Assembly: GCF_017873675.1 (NCBI RefSeq)
Contig: NZ_JAGGKK010000010.1
Span: forward strand, 62,001 to 126,000
Direction of reading: 5' to 3'
Length of the DNA stretch: 64,000 nt
Origin: Virgibacillus litoralis
GTDB taxonomy: Bacteria > Bacillota > Bacilli > Bacillales > Amphibacillaceae
Shown here: positions 1 to 8,950 of the stretch, one piece after another
Layout of the letters: each line of letters opens with the position of its first letter
How positions within the stretch are numbered: position 1 is the first letter of the stretch
Notes under the pieces: model-generated
Database searches by the model: none
Told to the model about the DNA's origin: nothing
The model's input: the letters and a program-made list of their open reading frames with translations, nothing else
Position numbers and translations under genes: made by a program

Positions 1-38
1 AAATATTTAATGTATTGGGAATTGAAAATAATGGATGA
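1..38 (+). CDS. cheC: CheC phosphatase, C-terminal tail (partial, cut by window start)
   Basis: An open frame running from the window edge to a TGA at 36-38 encodes a short tail ending IFNVLGIENNG. CheC proteins typically end in a hydrophobic helix with a LG(V/I) motif, and cheC directly precedes cheD and sigD in B. subtilis. The stop overlaps the chosen cheD start by 8 bases, as in a translationally coupled pair. Only eleven residues are visible, so the call rests on position and the LG(I) ending. Confidence 0.45.
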   Translation, partial: IFNVLGIENNG

Positions 39-528
39 TACACAAACAGTGGTAAAGGTTAGAATTGCTGATTTGAACATTGTAAAAGCACCACATCTAA
101 TACGCACATCAGGCCTTGGGTCATGTGTAGGTGTAGTTTTATATGACTTGTCCCGTAAAATTGCAGGATTAGCACACGTAATGCTGCCAGACTCTAACCT
201 TGCCAAACAGTCAAATATGAATGAATTTAAATATGCAAATACTGCAATAGACTATTTAATTAAAGAATTATGCACAAATGGCGCAAGAAAATATGCCTTA
301 CAAGCTAAGTTAGCCGGTGGTGCACAAATGTTTCACTTTGAATCACCTAATGATTTAATGCGGATTGGTCCAAGAAATGTACAGGCTATCCAAGAGAAGC
401 TAAGACAATACGAAATACCAGTGGCAGCTATGGATGTTGGTGGTAACAGTGGCAGAACAATCGATTTTGACCCTGCCACAGGCAACTTGAAAATACGTAC
501 AGTTAATAAGGTTGAATTGGTCATATAG
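31..528 (+). CDS. cheD: Chemoreceptor glutamine deamidase CheD
   Basis: CheD deamidates glutamines of methyl-accepting chemotaxis receptors and, together with CheC, adjusts CheY-P levels. The 165-residue product carries the family hallmarks: TSGLGSCVGVVLYD around the catalytic Cys, the GLAHVMLP block supplying the His, and a C-terminal GGNSGRTIDFDPATG region. An upstream in-frame ATG at 10 would add seven residues. The ATG at 31 is preferred because it gives the usual length (about 166 aa in B. subtilis) and overlaps the presumed cheC stop. It lies 51 bases before sigD at the end of the motility operon. Confidence 0.9.
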   Translation: MDDTQTVVKVRIADLNIVKAPHLIRTSGLGSCVGVVLYDLSRKIAGLAHVMLPDSNLAKQSNMNEFKYANTAIDYLIKELCTNGARKYALQAKLAGGAQMFHFESPNDLMRIGPRNVQAIQEKLRQYEIPVAAMDVGGNSGRTIDFDPATGNLKIRTVNKVELVI

Positions 529-579
529 AGTAAAAATAGAAGTCCTCATTTACTATAAATAAAAGGGAGGAGCAATCAA

Positions 580-1359
580 ATGACAACTAATAAATCTCCT
601 CTAGAGCAAAGACTTTGGAAAAACTGGCTAGAAAACAAGGATAATGAAGCCGCAAACGAACTAATTGAAAATTATATGTATCTAGTAACCTTTCATGTCG
701 AAAGAGTTTCGAGTCACCTGCCAAGTAATGTTAACAAAGAGGACTTGAAAAGTTTTGGATTGATGGGCTTATTTGATGCGTTGAATAAATTCGAACACAA
801 TCGTAACCTTAAGTTTGATACATACGCATCATTTCGTATACGTGGTGCTATTATAGATGGGCTTAGAAAGGAAGATTGGCTGCCAAGGTCCATTAGGGAA
901 AAGACTAAAAAAATAGAAAAAGTGTCCCAAGAGTTGGAGCAAAGTTATCACCGTACTCCAACTGCTGATGAGATTGCTGCTAAGCTAGAAATACCTGTAC
1001 ACGAAGTGGAAGAACTGGTACGAGACTCCCTTTTTGCAAACATATTGTCAATTGAAGAAAAACCTAAAGATAATTCAGTAGAACATAAAGAGGGTATTGG
1101 TTATACCATCCCCGATGAATCTTCCATTTCACCAGATGATCATATGCTTCAAACGGAAATAAAGCAGGAACTAATAGAAAGTATTAAACTGTTAAATGAA
1201 AACGAACAGATGGTTGTTAGTTTATTTTATCATCAGGAGCTCACTTTGACAGAGATAGGGCAAGTTCTGGAATTAACGACTTCACGTATATCGCAAATTC
1301 ACAGAAAAGCAATTTTCAAGCTAAAAAATACAATTAATAAAATGCAATCTAACCATTAA
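580..1359 (+). CDS. sigD: RNA polymerase sigma-28 factor (SigD/FliA)
   Basis: Alternative sigma factor for flagellar, chemotaxis and autolysin genes. The 259-residue protein has region 2 (LKSFGLMGLFDALNKFE, then FDTYASFRIRGAIIDGLRKEDW, diagnostic of FliA), region 3 (EKTKKIEKVSQELEQ...TADEIAAKL) and region 4 with its helix-turn-helix (LTLTEIGQVLELTTSRISQIHRKAI). The start follows a strong GGGAGGAG site. It lies between cheD and a DUF342 gene, the normal tail of the fla/che operon. FlgM is not encoded here. Confidence 0.97.
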   Translation: MTTNKSPLEQRLWKNWLENKDNEAANELIENYMYLVTFHVERVSSHLPSNVNKEDLKSFGLMGLFDALNKFEHNRNLKFDTYASFRIRGAIIDGLRKEDWLPRSIREKTKKIEKVSQELEQSYHRTPTADEIAAKLEIPVHEVEELVRDSLFANILSIEEKPKDNSVEHKEGIGYTIPDESSISPDDHMLQTEIKQELIESIKLLNENEQMVVSLFYHQELTLTEIGQVLELTTSRISQIHRKAIFKLKNTINKMQSNH

Positions 1360-1605
1360 ATAAGAGAGTGTCTCAGAATTATCAAACCTTGTAGGTCCAG
1401 TGTTTAAAAATGTGAAAAATGTTTGTGGTTGTATTAGGAAACGCTCAAGAAGTTTAGAACTGCCCCCCCTCTCTCTCCAGCAGTGGGAATAAACGGGACA
1501 TTCACGGAAAACAAGTATATCGTACGATCCAACACGGGTGGAGCATTTTTACTGAATTATCATTATGCAGTTGACTTAAGAGAGAAAATAAAGAGGGGAA
1601 TCACC
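1360..1605. other. Intergenic gap sigD to DUF342 gene, no gene seen
   Basis: This 246-base gap holds a C-run near 1464-1471 and short GA-rich stretches. An open frame can be extended backwards from the next gene to a GTG at 1483, but that GTG has no ribosome binding site and the extension lacks family similarity, so it is treated as non-coding. I see no convincing terminator. The opening words (gagagtgtctcagaa) resemble debris from a mobile element, but too little remains to say. Confidence 0.3.
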
Positions 1606-2982
1606 ATGGATCAAATACAAGATTTCTTTACTGTAACCACATCTAATGATCGCATGAACGCTTATATCGATTACACAGGGGGTAATGATGAAAGCGCATT
1701 AGAATTGGATAAAAAAGCTGTTATACAGTTTTTACAAGATAATAAAATAACATATGGTATCGATGAACATGCACTTGATACTTTACTGTCAGAAAATAAT
1801 TCAGCTATTTTCCCTTTAACGATAGCGACAGGCATCTTTCCTGAAGATGGTTTGGATGGAGAAATTCATTGTGAATTTGATTTTGATGACAATAACACCA
1901 GCGTAACCTCAAGCTTGAACTTTCGTGATGTAATGCGTATTCCATCTGTTAAGGAAGGAGAGCGGCTTGCTACTTTAACTTTGCCCACTGCAGGAGTAAA
2001 TGGCTATGATGTATACGGGAAGTTGATACAAGCTCACCCTGGCAAGCCATCTCGAATAAAGCCAGGTAAAAATGTTATATTCCACGAAGAAGATCTTTCA
2101 TTTTACGCAACAACAGAAGGACAAGTTCATGTAACAGAACGATTTTTACAAGTATATAACGTGTTTGAAGTTAGCGAAGACTTATCCATGAAACAAGGAA
2201 ATCTGGATTTTGTTGGTTCAATTGTAATTAAAGGGAATGTACCCTCAGGGTATACAGTAAAAGCAAAAGGTGATATTAGAATTTTTGGTATGGTAGAGGC
2301 TGCTTCAATCATCGCAGAAGGTTCTGTATATATATCAGAAGGACTTTCAGGATTAAATAAAGGATTTATTAACGCAGGAGAAAATTTAACAATTGGTTAC
2401 ATTAATCAAGGAACAGTGTATGTTGGAAAGAACATTTATGCAGAAAATTCAATTTTACATAGCAACATTACTGCAAAACAACAGGTCTTTTGTCAAAGAG
2501 GCAATATTATTGGTGGTTCTATCTCTGCTGGAAAGTTAGTAGAAGCAAAAGATATCGGGAATCGATTGGGTACCAAAACAGAGATTATATTTGGAGTTAA
2601 TAAAGCGGTAGCTGATCGTGAGAAAAAATTATTGGCCCAAAAAAAGGAGTTACAGGCAACACTATCGAAATTAAATACAATTGAGAAGAAATTATTTGAT
2701 CAGCAGGAAGAAACGGATACTGCCAAATCGAAATTAACATTGCTGCGTATTAAAAACTCTTACCAAAAAGCTGCTGACCAGCTTCAGAAAACAGAAGTGA
2801 CATTAGAACAATTGACCGCAGAGATAGGCAGTGAACATGAATCCCTCTTGATTATAAGAGGTCAAGTTAATCCAAATGTAATTATTACTTTTGGGAGATA
2901 TAAATGTAAAATTGATAGAAATCATCAATATATAAAAATGAAGTTAGACAATAATGAAATTGTTATGCACAATATAAAGTAG
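1606..2982 (+). CDS. FapA/DUF342 family protein (polymer-forming, flagellar assembly region)
   Basis: A 458-residue DUF342 (FapA) protein. The N-terminal third is the FapA alpha/beta domain. The middle is a right-handed beta-helix of short hydrophobic repeats (VIKGNVPSGYTVKAKGDI, VEAASIIAEGSVYI, INAGENLTIGYI, VYVGKNIYAENSIL). The C-terminal part is a coiled coil (about residues 325-420) and a small beta domain. The ATG at 1606 is chosen because GAGGGGAA sits just upstream. Family members lie near flagellar or sigD genes in many Bacillaceae and are absent from the B. subtilis locus. Biochemical function is unknown; a role in flagellar or envelope assembly is inferred from context. Confidence 0.75.
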   Translation: MDQIQDFFTVTTSNDRMNAYIDYTGGNDESALELDKKAVIQFLQDNKITYGIDEHALDTLLSENNSAIFPLTIATGIFPEDGLDGEIHCEFDFDDNNTSVTSSLNFRDVMRIPSVKEGERLATLTLPTAGVNGYDVYGKLIQAHPGKPSRIKPGKNVIFHEEDLSFYATTEGQVHVTERFLQVYNVFEVSEDLSMKQGNLDFVGSIVIKGNVPSGYTVKAKGDIRIFGMVEAASIIAEGSVYISEGLSGLNKGFINAGENLTIGYINQGTVYVGKNIYAENSILHSNITAKQQVFCQRGNIIGGSISAGKLVEAKDIGNRLGTKTEIIFGVNKAVADREKKLLAQKKELQATLSKLNTIEKKLFDQQEETDTAKSKLTLLRIKNSYQKAADQLQKTEVTLEQLTAEIGSEHESLLIIRGQVNPNVIITFGRYKCKIDRNHQYIKMKLDNNEIVMHNIK

Positions 2983-3004
2983 AAAATTAAGGGAAGTGAT
3001 TCTG

Positions 3005-3313
3005 TTGAGCTGGAAATCAATAGAAATGCAGGTGGCGCTTCCAAGGACACAAGATGCAGGAAAACTTCAAGAGCAAATGCTGAAACAAAACCAGCATTTT
3101 CAAGAGTCGCTTGCGCAAAGTCAATTAAAAGAAATTGAACAGAAACGTAAGCGGGTACAAGAATTTGAAAGCATTAATGACGTTAAAATCAAGGACGAAG
3201 AGGAGCACGGTGCTTTTAATTCAGAAGAACAAAAAACTGGATCTGAGTATGATCCAAATGATGAATTTGCAGAACATCCTTACTTGGGTAAAAAAATTGA
3301 TTTTAGTGGATAG
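3005..3313 (+). CDS. Small conserved charged protein in the sigD operon, function unknown
   Basis: A 102-residue, highly charged and probably largely helical protein (QEQMLKQNQHFQESLAQSQ, then KEIEQKRKRVQEFE). It has a hydrophobic N-terminal strand MQVALPRTQDAG and a conserved-looking C-terminal motif EHPYLGKKIDF. TTG at 3005 follows AAGGGAAGTGA at good spacing; the GTG at 2996 lies inside that site. It sits tightly between the DUF342 gene and swrB, so it is likely cotranscribed with the motility genes. I do not recognise a characterised homologue, and no membrane segment is visible. Confidence 0.65.
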   Translation: MSWKSIEMQVALPRTQDAGKLQEQMLKQNQHFQESLAQSQLKEIEQKRKRVQEFESINDVKIKDEEEHGAFNSEEQKTGSEYDPNDEFAEHPYLGKKIDFSG

Positions 3314-3322
3314 AGGGATACG

Positions 3323-3742
3323 ATGACATCAATGTTACTTATAATAAGTTTTTTGTTACACTTGGTTGCTTTAGTAGCAATTTTCCAACTGTTCAAGCAG
3401 CTTCAGCTATTAAAAAAGGATAGCTCACAAGATATAATGGAACTATTGGAAACATATTTAGAGGAAATAAAAGAAGAAAACCGTTTTTTAGAGGAAGAAA
3501 TTGGGAAGCCTAATTATGAGCCCCCTGCTTCATCGACGGAAGGATTTGAAGTAGAACAGAAAAAAGAAATAGTATCTGAATATATTCCTGAATCTGCTAA
3601 AGTGGTTGATGATTCCGAAACTTCTTTGCAGGCTAAAATACTGCAGCTTCATGACCAGGGATTAAAAGCAGAAAATATCGCGCGACGTTTGAACTGTGGA
3701 AAAACTGAAGCAGAGCTAATAATAAAATTGCATGGTAAGTAA
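3323..3742 (+). CDS. swrB: SwrB-like swarming/flagellar maturation protein (YlxL)
   Basis: A 139-residue bitopic membrane protein. An N-terminal transmembrane helix (LLIISFLLHLVALVAIFQLF, residues 4-23) is followed by an acidic coiled coil and a C-terminal helix-turn-helix-like segment (ILQLHDQGLKAENIARRL, then GKTEAELIIKL). This architecture and position, last in the sigD operon and just before rpsB, match SwrB of B. subtilis, which promotes activation of the flagellar type III export apparatus. It is shorter than B. subtilis SwrB (about 167 aa), mainly in the acidic linker. Start ATG follows GAGGGATACG. Confidence 0.75.
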   Translation: MTSMLLIISFLLHLVALVAIFQLFKQLQLLKKDSSQDIMELLETYLEEIKEENRFLEEEIGKPNYEPPASSTEGFEVEQKKEIVSEYIPESAKVVDDSETSLQAKILQLHDQGLKAENIARRLNCGKTEAELIIKLHGK

Positions 3743-3910
3743 ACCAAAAGCAAAAGAATTACCCTGGCCCTGGCTATCTGACTTATGGACAGGTAGAATA
3801 TCTCCATTCTAAAACTTCGTTGTGGCATAAAATCTGTAAGCTGCTACATAGTGAAATAATTTTTTAACCTTCACTTTATTTATAAAAATGGTGGAGTGCT
3901 TAGATTTGTT

Positions 3911-4027
3911 CCGGCAGAATACTTCGCTTTCATAACAACTGCTGAAAATCCCGCAAGAAGCGGTTTTGGCTTCCGAGGCAGCTGAAGCGTTGCCCTGAGG
4001 TGCGTGAAGTGTATTTCCAAAGCGATG
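3911..4027 (+). repeat. Dispersed Bacillaceae-type intergenic repeat, degenerate copy 1 (+ orientation)
   Basis: The right half (AAGAAGCGGTTTTGGCTTCC, then GAAGCGTTGCCCTGAGGTGCG, split here, ending GTGTATTTCC) aligns closely with the copy at 17041-17166. The left end (GCAGAATAC near 3914) is degenerate. These GC-richer units stand out from the AT-rich surroundings. It occupies part of the 582-base gap between swrB and rpsB; no gene is seen in the rest of that gap apart from the rpsB promoter. Confidence 0.7.
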
Positions 4028-4147
4028 GCGTAGCACTCAGCTATTATTCCATGTTACTTCGCATATTACATCAACTACCAGAAAAGACAACAGAATTTAC
4101 ACAGAGCCAAAAATCATTATTGATTATGAGAAAACTACTAATAAAAC

Positions 4148-4176
4148 TTGATTGCGAGTATCTGATATGGTATATT
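4148..4176 (+). promoter_or_regulatory. Candidate sigma-A promoter of rpsB
   Basis: TTGATT at 4148-4153 and TATATT at 4171-4176 with a 17-base spacer. Transcription would start near 4183, leaving a leader of about 140 nt before rpsB. The leader contains short self-complementary pieces, but I cannot assign a known ribosomal-protein leader fold. Confidence 0.5.
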
Positions 4177-4324
4177 TATTTTTGGTGTAAATACTATGTT
4201 CACCGATCGAAAGTGAGCAAGTTAAACAACACACGTTTAGTGATTTGGGTAAATGGTGCCATCTAATGGTCTTTATGCAAAAATGACCTAAGCGGAGGAA
4301 TAAAACCAATAGGAGGAATTTTTT

Positions 4325-5092
4325 ATGTCAGTAATTTCGATGAAACAATTGTTGGAGGCTGGTGTACATTTCGGTCACCAGACACGCCGTTGGAATCCAA
4401 AGATGAAGAAATATATCTTCACAGAACGTAACGGTATTTATATCATTGACCTTCAAAAAACAGTTAAGAAGGTAGATGAAGCGTACAAATATGTTAAAGA
4501 AATCGCATCAAATGGCGGTACAGTTCTTTTCGTAGGTACAAAAAAACAAGCACAGGATTCAGTTCGTGATGAAGCAACTCGTTCTGGCATGTTCTATATT
4601 AACCAACGCTGGTTAGGTGGAACATTAACTAATTTCCAAACAATCCGTAAACGTATCAACCGTCTTAAAGACATTGAGCGTATGGAAGAGGACGGTACCT
4701 TTGAAGTACTTCCGAAAAAAGAAGTAGTAGACTTATTGAAAGAAAAAGATCGCTTAGTTAAATTTCTCGGTGGAATTAAAGAAATGAAAAAACTTCCAGA
4801 CGCTATGTTTGTAATCGATCCGCGTAAAGAACGCATTGCGATTGCTGAAGCACATAAATTGAATATTCCGATTATCGGAATGGTTGACACAAATTGTGAC
4901 CCAGATGAAATTGACTATGTTATCCCAGCAAACGATGATGCAATTCGTGCAGTCAAGCTGTTAACATCTAAAATAGCAGACGCTATTCTAGAAGTGAAGC
5001 AAGGCGAAGAAACTGAAGAAGTAGAAGCGCAAGCAAAAGCACAAGCTGAAGAAGCTGTAGCTGTAGACAACGCTGAAACTGATAAAGAGTAG
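4325..5092 (+). CDS. rpsB: 30S ribosomal protein uS2
   Basis: Component of the small subunit platform, added late in assembly. The 255-residue product shows the S2 signatures near the N-terminus ([19 protein letters not shown]) and at [21 protein letters not shown], followed by [29 protein letters not shown]. The C-terminus is an acidic Ala/Glu-rich tail typical of Bacillus S2. Start ATG follows AGGAGG. It has its own upstream promoter and a strong terminator directly behind it, so the usual rpsB-tsf pairing is interrupted by a terminator and repeat A. Confidence 0.98.
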   Translation: MSVISMKQLLEAGVHFGHQTRRWNPKMKKYIFTERNGIYIIDLQKTVKKVDEAYKYVKEIASNGGTVLFVGTKKQAQDSVRDEATRSGMFYINQRWLGGTLTNFQTIRKRINRLKDIERMEEDGTFEVLPKKEVVDLLKEKDRLVKFLGGIKEMKKLPDAMFVIDPRKERIAIAEAHKLNIPIIGMVDTNCDPDEIDYVIPANDDAIRAVKLLTSKIADAILEVKQGEETEEVEAQAKAQAEEAVAVDNAETDKE

Positions 5093-5106
5093 TTTTGTAA
5101 AAGGTC

Positions 5107-5143
5107 GGGTGATAAGGGGATAAGCCTTTTATCACCCTTTTTT
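5107..5143 (+). terminator. Intrinsic terminator after rpsB
   Basis: GGGTGATAA (5107-5115) pairs with TTATCACCC (5129-5137), extended inward by two G-U and two G-C pairs, followed by six T. It separates rpsB from tsf. Confidence 0.9.
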
Positions 5144-5144
5144 G

Positions 5145-5235
5145 GCAGATAAGAAAGTATAAATACTTTCTTACTGCATAAGTGCAACTAAGGCTTATCT
5201 ATATTAAGGCTTGGCGATAAGCCAAGTTTTCTAAC
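5145..5235 (+). repeat. Two-hairpin dispersed element, copy A
   Basis: Best-preserved copy of the family. Hairpin 1: GCAG(A)TAAGAAAGTA paired with TACTTTCTTACTGC around loop TAAA. A linker with AAGTGCAACTAAGG follows. Hairpin 2: CTTGGC (5210-5215) with GCCAAG (5221-5226), followed by TTTT. GGCTTATC (5192-5199) can instead pair with GATAAGCC (5216-5223), which excludes hairpin 2. A degenerate second hairpin-1 unit follows at 5240-5288. The copy starts right at the T-run of the rpsB terminator. Confidence 0.85.
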
Positions 5236-5300
5236 AGCTATGAAAGGATAACTACTTTTCTGCTGCATAGGTGCAAATAATGCTTGGACTTCTGATAAAT

Positions 5301-5331
5301 TTGACACATAGGTTTTACAATAAAATATAGT
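5301..5331 (+). promoter_or_regulatory. Candidate sigma-A promoter of tsf
   Basis: Perfect TTGACA at 5301-5306. The best -10 is TATAGT at 5326-5331 (spacer 19) or AATATA at 5324-5329 (spacer 17). It lies downstream of repeat A, giving tsf transcription independent of rpsB. Confidence 0.5.
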
Positions 5332-5355
5332 TTCACATTACAAGGAGGATTTACA

Positions 5356-6240
5356 ATGGACATTACCGCTAAAATGGTTAAAGAACTTCGGGAAAGAACT
5401 GGTGCTGGAATGATGGACTGTAAGAAAGCACTTCAGGAAACAGATGGAGATATCGATAAAGCAATAGACTTCTTACGTGAAAAAGGTGTTGCAAAAGCAG
5501 CGAAAAAGGCAGATCGCGTTGCTGCGGAAGGATTAACACATATTGAGATTGACAATAACTCTGCTGTACTTTTAGAAGTTAACTGTGAAACAGACTTTGT
5601 AACTAAAAACGATCAATTTAAACAATTGCTATCTGAACTAGGAAAACATATTGTGAAGCAAAATCCCGAAACAGTTGAAGAAGCTTTACAGCAAAATCTT
5701 CATGGTGAAGGTGACAAAGTTGAATCATACATCAACTCTATTATTGCTAAAATTGGAGAAAAGATTTCACTTCGTCGCTTTACACTTTTGAACAAAACTG
5801 ATAATGACGCGTTTGGTGCTTATCTTCATATGGGAGGCAGTATTGGTGTACTTTCTTTACTTGAAGGAACAACTGATGATGAAGTTGCGAAAGATATAGC
5901 AATGCATGCAGCAGCTGTTAGCCCGCGTTATGTATCACGCGATGCAGTGTCTGAAGATGAAGTGAGCCGTGAGCGCGAGGTACTAAAAACACAGGCTTTA
6001 AATGAAGGCAAGCCAGAAAAGATCGTTGAAAAAATGGTTGAGGGTCGTCTTGGTAAATTCTTTGAAGAAATTTGTCTTTTGGAACAAAACTTCGTCAAAG
6101 ATCCAGACCAAAAAGTAAAGAATTATGTAGCTGATAAAGGTGCTGAGGTAAAAACGTTTGTTCGCTATGAAGTAGGCGAAGGTATGGAAAAACGTGAAGA
6201 AAACTTCGCTGAAGAAGTAAAGAGCCAAATGAAAAAATAA
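5356..6240 (+). CDS. tsf: Elongation factor Ts
   Basis: Nucleotide exchange factor that regenerates EF-Tu-GTP. The 294-residue protein has the UBA-like N-terminal domain ([20 protein letters not shown]), the EF-Ts signature ([11 protein letters not shown]...[18 protein letters not shown]) and the dimerisation core ([17 protein letters not shown]). Length is normal. Start ATG follows AAGGAGGATTTACA. It is a single-gene unit here, with its own likely promoter upstream and a terminator behind. Confidence 0.98.
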   Translation: MDITAKMVKELRERTGAGMMDCKKALQETDGDIDKAIDFLREKGVAKAAKKADRVAAEGLTHIEIDNNSAVLLEVNCETDFVTKNDQFKQLLSELGKHIVKQNPETVEEALQQNLHGEGDKVESYINSIIAKIGEKISLRRFTLLNKTDNDAFGAYLHMGGSIGVLSLLEGTTDDEVAKDIAMHAAAVSPRYVSRDAVSEDEVSREREVLKTQALNEGKPEKIVEKMVEGRLGKFFEEICLLEQNFVKDPDQKVKNYVADKGAEVKTFVRYEVGEGMEKREENFAEEVKSQMKK

Positions 6241-6253
6241 TAAATTCTAAAAA

Positions 6254-6283
6254 TGGGGAACACGTAACTGTTGTTCCCTATTT
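6254..6283 (+). terminator. Intrinsic terminator after tsf
   Basis: GGGAACA (6256-6262) pairs with TGTTCCC (6272-6278), flanked by a G-U and a T-A pair, and is followed by TATTT. Moderate T-tract. Confidence 0.7.
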
Positions 6284-6284
6284 C

Positions 6285-6440
6285 TGGAGTAAAGAAAGTA
6301 TAAATCTTTTGTGTTTTGTACTTTAGTTGCTGCATAAGCAACATCTAGCTCCAGTCCAGTGACTAGTGGATTACCTGTACGTCCTTATGATAAGGAATAA
6401 ATGATGTTCGACTTCTGGCGATAAGCCCAGTTTTCTAACT
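6285..6440 (+). repeat. Two-hairpin dispersed element, copy B (long composite form)
   Basis: Starts with a diverged hairpin 1 (AAAGAAAGTATAAAT, right arm TACTTT) and TGCTGCATAAGCAAC. It then carries an inserted module (AGCTCCAGTCCAGTGACTAG ... GATAAGGAATAAATGATGTTCGA) before the shared end CTGGCGATAAGCCCAGTTTTCTAAC. The inserted module is related to the block at 59331-59456 in front of copy F. It fills most of the 278-base tsf-pyrH gap. Confidence 0.75.
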
Positions 6441-6471
6441 AGTACTAATAAGTACAATACTTGACCAGTAC

Positions 6472-7241
<770 letters not shown>

Positions 7242-7243
7242 AG

Positions 7244-7801
7244 ATGTCAGATGCTATATTGAAGGAGACTCGCAGTAAAATGGAGCAAGCAGTTCAGGCA
7301 TTCTCAAAAAGCCTGGCAACAGTACGTGCTGGTCGTGCCAACCCATCGCTTTTGGACAGCGTATATGTTAATTATTATGGTGCAACAACACCACTTAATC
7401 AATTAGCAACTATATCTGCACCAGAAGCTAGGTTACTGGTCATCACACCATTTGATAAGTCATCGATTGGTGATGTGGAGAAGGCCATACAAAAATCTGA
7501 TCTAGGGTTGTCACCTTCAAATGATGGGAATGTTATCCGTATTAACATACCATCTCTAACAGAAGAACGTCGTAAGGATTTAGTTAAAGTCGTAGGAAAA
7601 TATGCCGAAGAGGGACGTGTACAGGTAAGGAATATTCGTCGTGAATCGAATGATCAACTAAAAAAAGCTGAGAAGAATAATGATTTAACTGAAGATGAGC
7701 TTAAAAGTGCGCAAGATGATGTGCAAAAAGAAACTAATAATCATATTGATAAGATTGACCAGCTAGCAAAAGGCAAGGAAAAGGAAATTCTTGAGGTTTA
7801 A
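7244..7801 (+). CDS. frr: Ribosome recycling factor
   Basis: Splits post-termination ribosomes together with EF-G. The 185-residue protein has the RRF core: [44 protein letters not shown], and [33 protein letters not shown] of the three-helix bundle. Start ATG is preceded by AAGGGGGAAATAAAG. It has two bases of separation from pyrH and its own terminator. Confidence 0.98.
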   Translation: MSDAILKETRSKMEQAVQAFSKSLATVRAGRANPSLLDSVYVNYYGATTPLNQLATISAPEARLLVITPFDKSSIGDVEKAIQKSDLGLSPSNDGNVIRINIPSLTEERRKDLVKVVGKYAEEGRVQVRNIRRESNDQLKKAEKNNDLTEDELKSAQDDVQKETNNHIDKIDQLAKGKEKEILEV

Positions 7802-7829
7802 ATATATGGTGAGTCAAATAAGAAGCTTT

Positions 7830-7857
7830 AGCCCTCTTGTTTAAGAGGGCTTTTATT
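7830..7857 (+). terminator. Intrinsic terminator after frr
   Basis: AGCCCTCTT (7830-7838) pairs with AAGAGGGCT (7843-7851), loop GTTT, then TTTATTT. It ends the pyrH-frr unit. Confidence 0.9.
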
Positions 7858-7920
7858 TCCAGTTCAAGCGTATTAAAATAGTAAAGCTAAATTATTGATT
7901 ATATAAATGTTATAAATGGT

Positions 7921-7991
7921 TTTTTCTTAAAATATAAGAAAAACTATCCTTTCTAAACATAGGTATAAGGCAGGTTTTTCTTATATTTTAA
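7921..7991 (+). promoter_or_regulatory. Three-strand inverted repeat ahead of uppS
   Basis: TTAAAATATAAGAAAAAC (7927-7944) is perfectly complementary to the segment 7974-7991 (18 bp, 29-base loop). The same middle strand can also pair with TTTTTCTTA at 7921-7929 to form a small hairpin. The two folds exclude one another. It lies in the 369-base frr-uppS gap, upstream of the likely uppS promoter, so it may be DNA-level or belong to frr read-through RNA. The rest of the gap has no gene. Confidence 0.5.
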
Positions 7992-8002
7992 TAAAATTCT
8001 TA

Positions 8003-8031
8003 TGAAAATTTAATCATTATAATGCTATAAT
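8003..8031 (+). promoter_or_regulatory. Candidate promoter of uppS-cdsA
   Basis: Consensus TATAAT at 8026-8031; the -35 region (TGAAAA at 8003-8008) is weak. It would give a leader of about 130 nt with TCATCCT (8038-8044) complementary to AGGATGA (8090-8096). Confidence 0.4.
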
Positions 8032-8170
8032 GGTAATTCATCCTAATAGTATGAAATGATTTAATACAGCTAATATCGTTAGAATCGACAGGATGAGTTT
8101 TCTAATCCTTCATATTGATTATATTTAAGAGGGTTGTATAAGGATAATCAACCATATCGGAGGACAAATT

Positions 8171-8935
8171 ATGTCAATGAAGCTTCCTTTTTTTAAAAAT
8201 AAACAACAAAAAGATTTAAGTGAAGAGCACGATCTTGATAATATACCGAATCATGTTGCTATCATAATGGACGGAAACGGACGATGGGCCAAAAAAAGAG
8301 GATTACCCCGGATAGCTGGACATAAAGAAGGAATGAATGTTGTAAAAGAAATCGTCAAAGCAGCAAGAAATTCAAATGTACAGATCCTAACATTATATGC
8401 TTTCTCCACTGAAAACTGGAAACGACCCAAATCAGAAGTTGACTTTCTTATGAAATTACCTAAAGAGTTTTTACATATATATTTACCGGAGCTTATGGAA
8501 AACAAAGTGAGAATTAATACAATTGGTAATTTTGAAGCACTTCCTGATCATACGAAAGAAGCTATACAATATGCGAAAGAAAAGACAAAAAATAATGATG
8601 GCTTATTATTAAATTTTGCTTTAAACTATGGTAGTAGACTTGAAATCATGCGTGCTATCAAACAAGTTATGACAGATATCGATGGCTCAAAATTATCGAT
8701 TGACAATTTAGACGAAAACACTTTCTCAGAGTATCTATATACGAAAGATTTGACAGACCCTGATTTATTAATTAGAACAAGTGGTGAACAACGATTAAGT
8801 AATTTTCTATTGTGGCAGGTAGCTTATTCAGAATTTTGGTTTACAGACGTTTTATGGCCAGATTTTTCGGAAGAAATATTTAAAAATGCCCTCCATGATT
8901 ATCAACAGCGAAAAAGAAGATATGGAGGTATTTAA
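8171..8935 (+). CDS. uppS: Undecaprenyl diphosphate synthase
   Basis: Cis-prenyltransferase that elongates farnesyl diphosphate to C55-PP, the lipid carrier for peptidoglycan and teichoic acid. The 254-residue protein contains HVAIIMDGNGRWAKKRG (catalytic Asp and diphosphate-binding Arg), GHKEGMNVVKEIV, TLYAFSTENWKRP and the C-terminal signature DLLIRTSGEQRLSNFLLWQVAYSEFWF. Start ATG follows CGGAGGACAAATT. It is 15 bases ahead of cdsA. Confidence 0.97.
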   Translation: MSMKLPFFKNKQQKDLSEEHDLDNIPNHVAIIMDGNGRWAKKRGLPRIAGHKEGMNVVKEIVKAARNSNVQILTLYAFSTENWKRPKSEVDFLMKLPKEFLHIYLPELMENKVRINTIGNFEALPDHTKEAIQYAKEKTKNNDGLLLNFALNYGSRLEIMRAIKQVMTDIDGSKLSIDNLDENTFSEYLYTKDLTDPDLLIRTSGEQRLSNFLLWQVAYSEFWFTDVLWPDFSEEIFKNALHDYQQRKRRYGGI

Positions 8936-8950
8936 GGTGTTGAAACAAAT

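Noticed and set aside
1483-1605. N-terminal extension of the DUF342 protein from a GTG
   Set aside because: No ribosome binding site at the GTG, no family similarity in the extension, and a good site before the ATG at 1606.
4000-4266. 88-codon frame before rpsB
   Set aside because: Runs through the intergenic repeat and the rpsB promoter; no ribosome binding site or recognisable protein.
5998-6228. Antisense frame within tsf
   Set aside because: Shadow of the tsf reading frame; no independent start or similarity.
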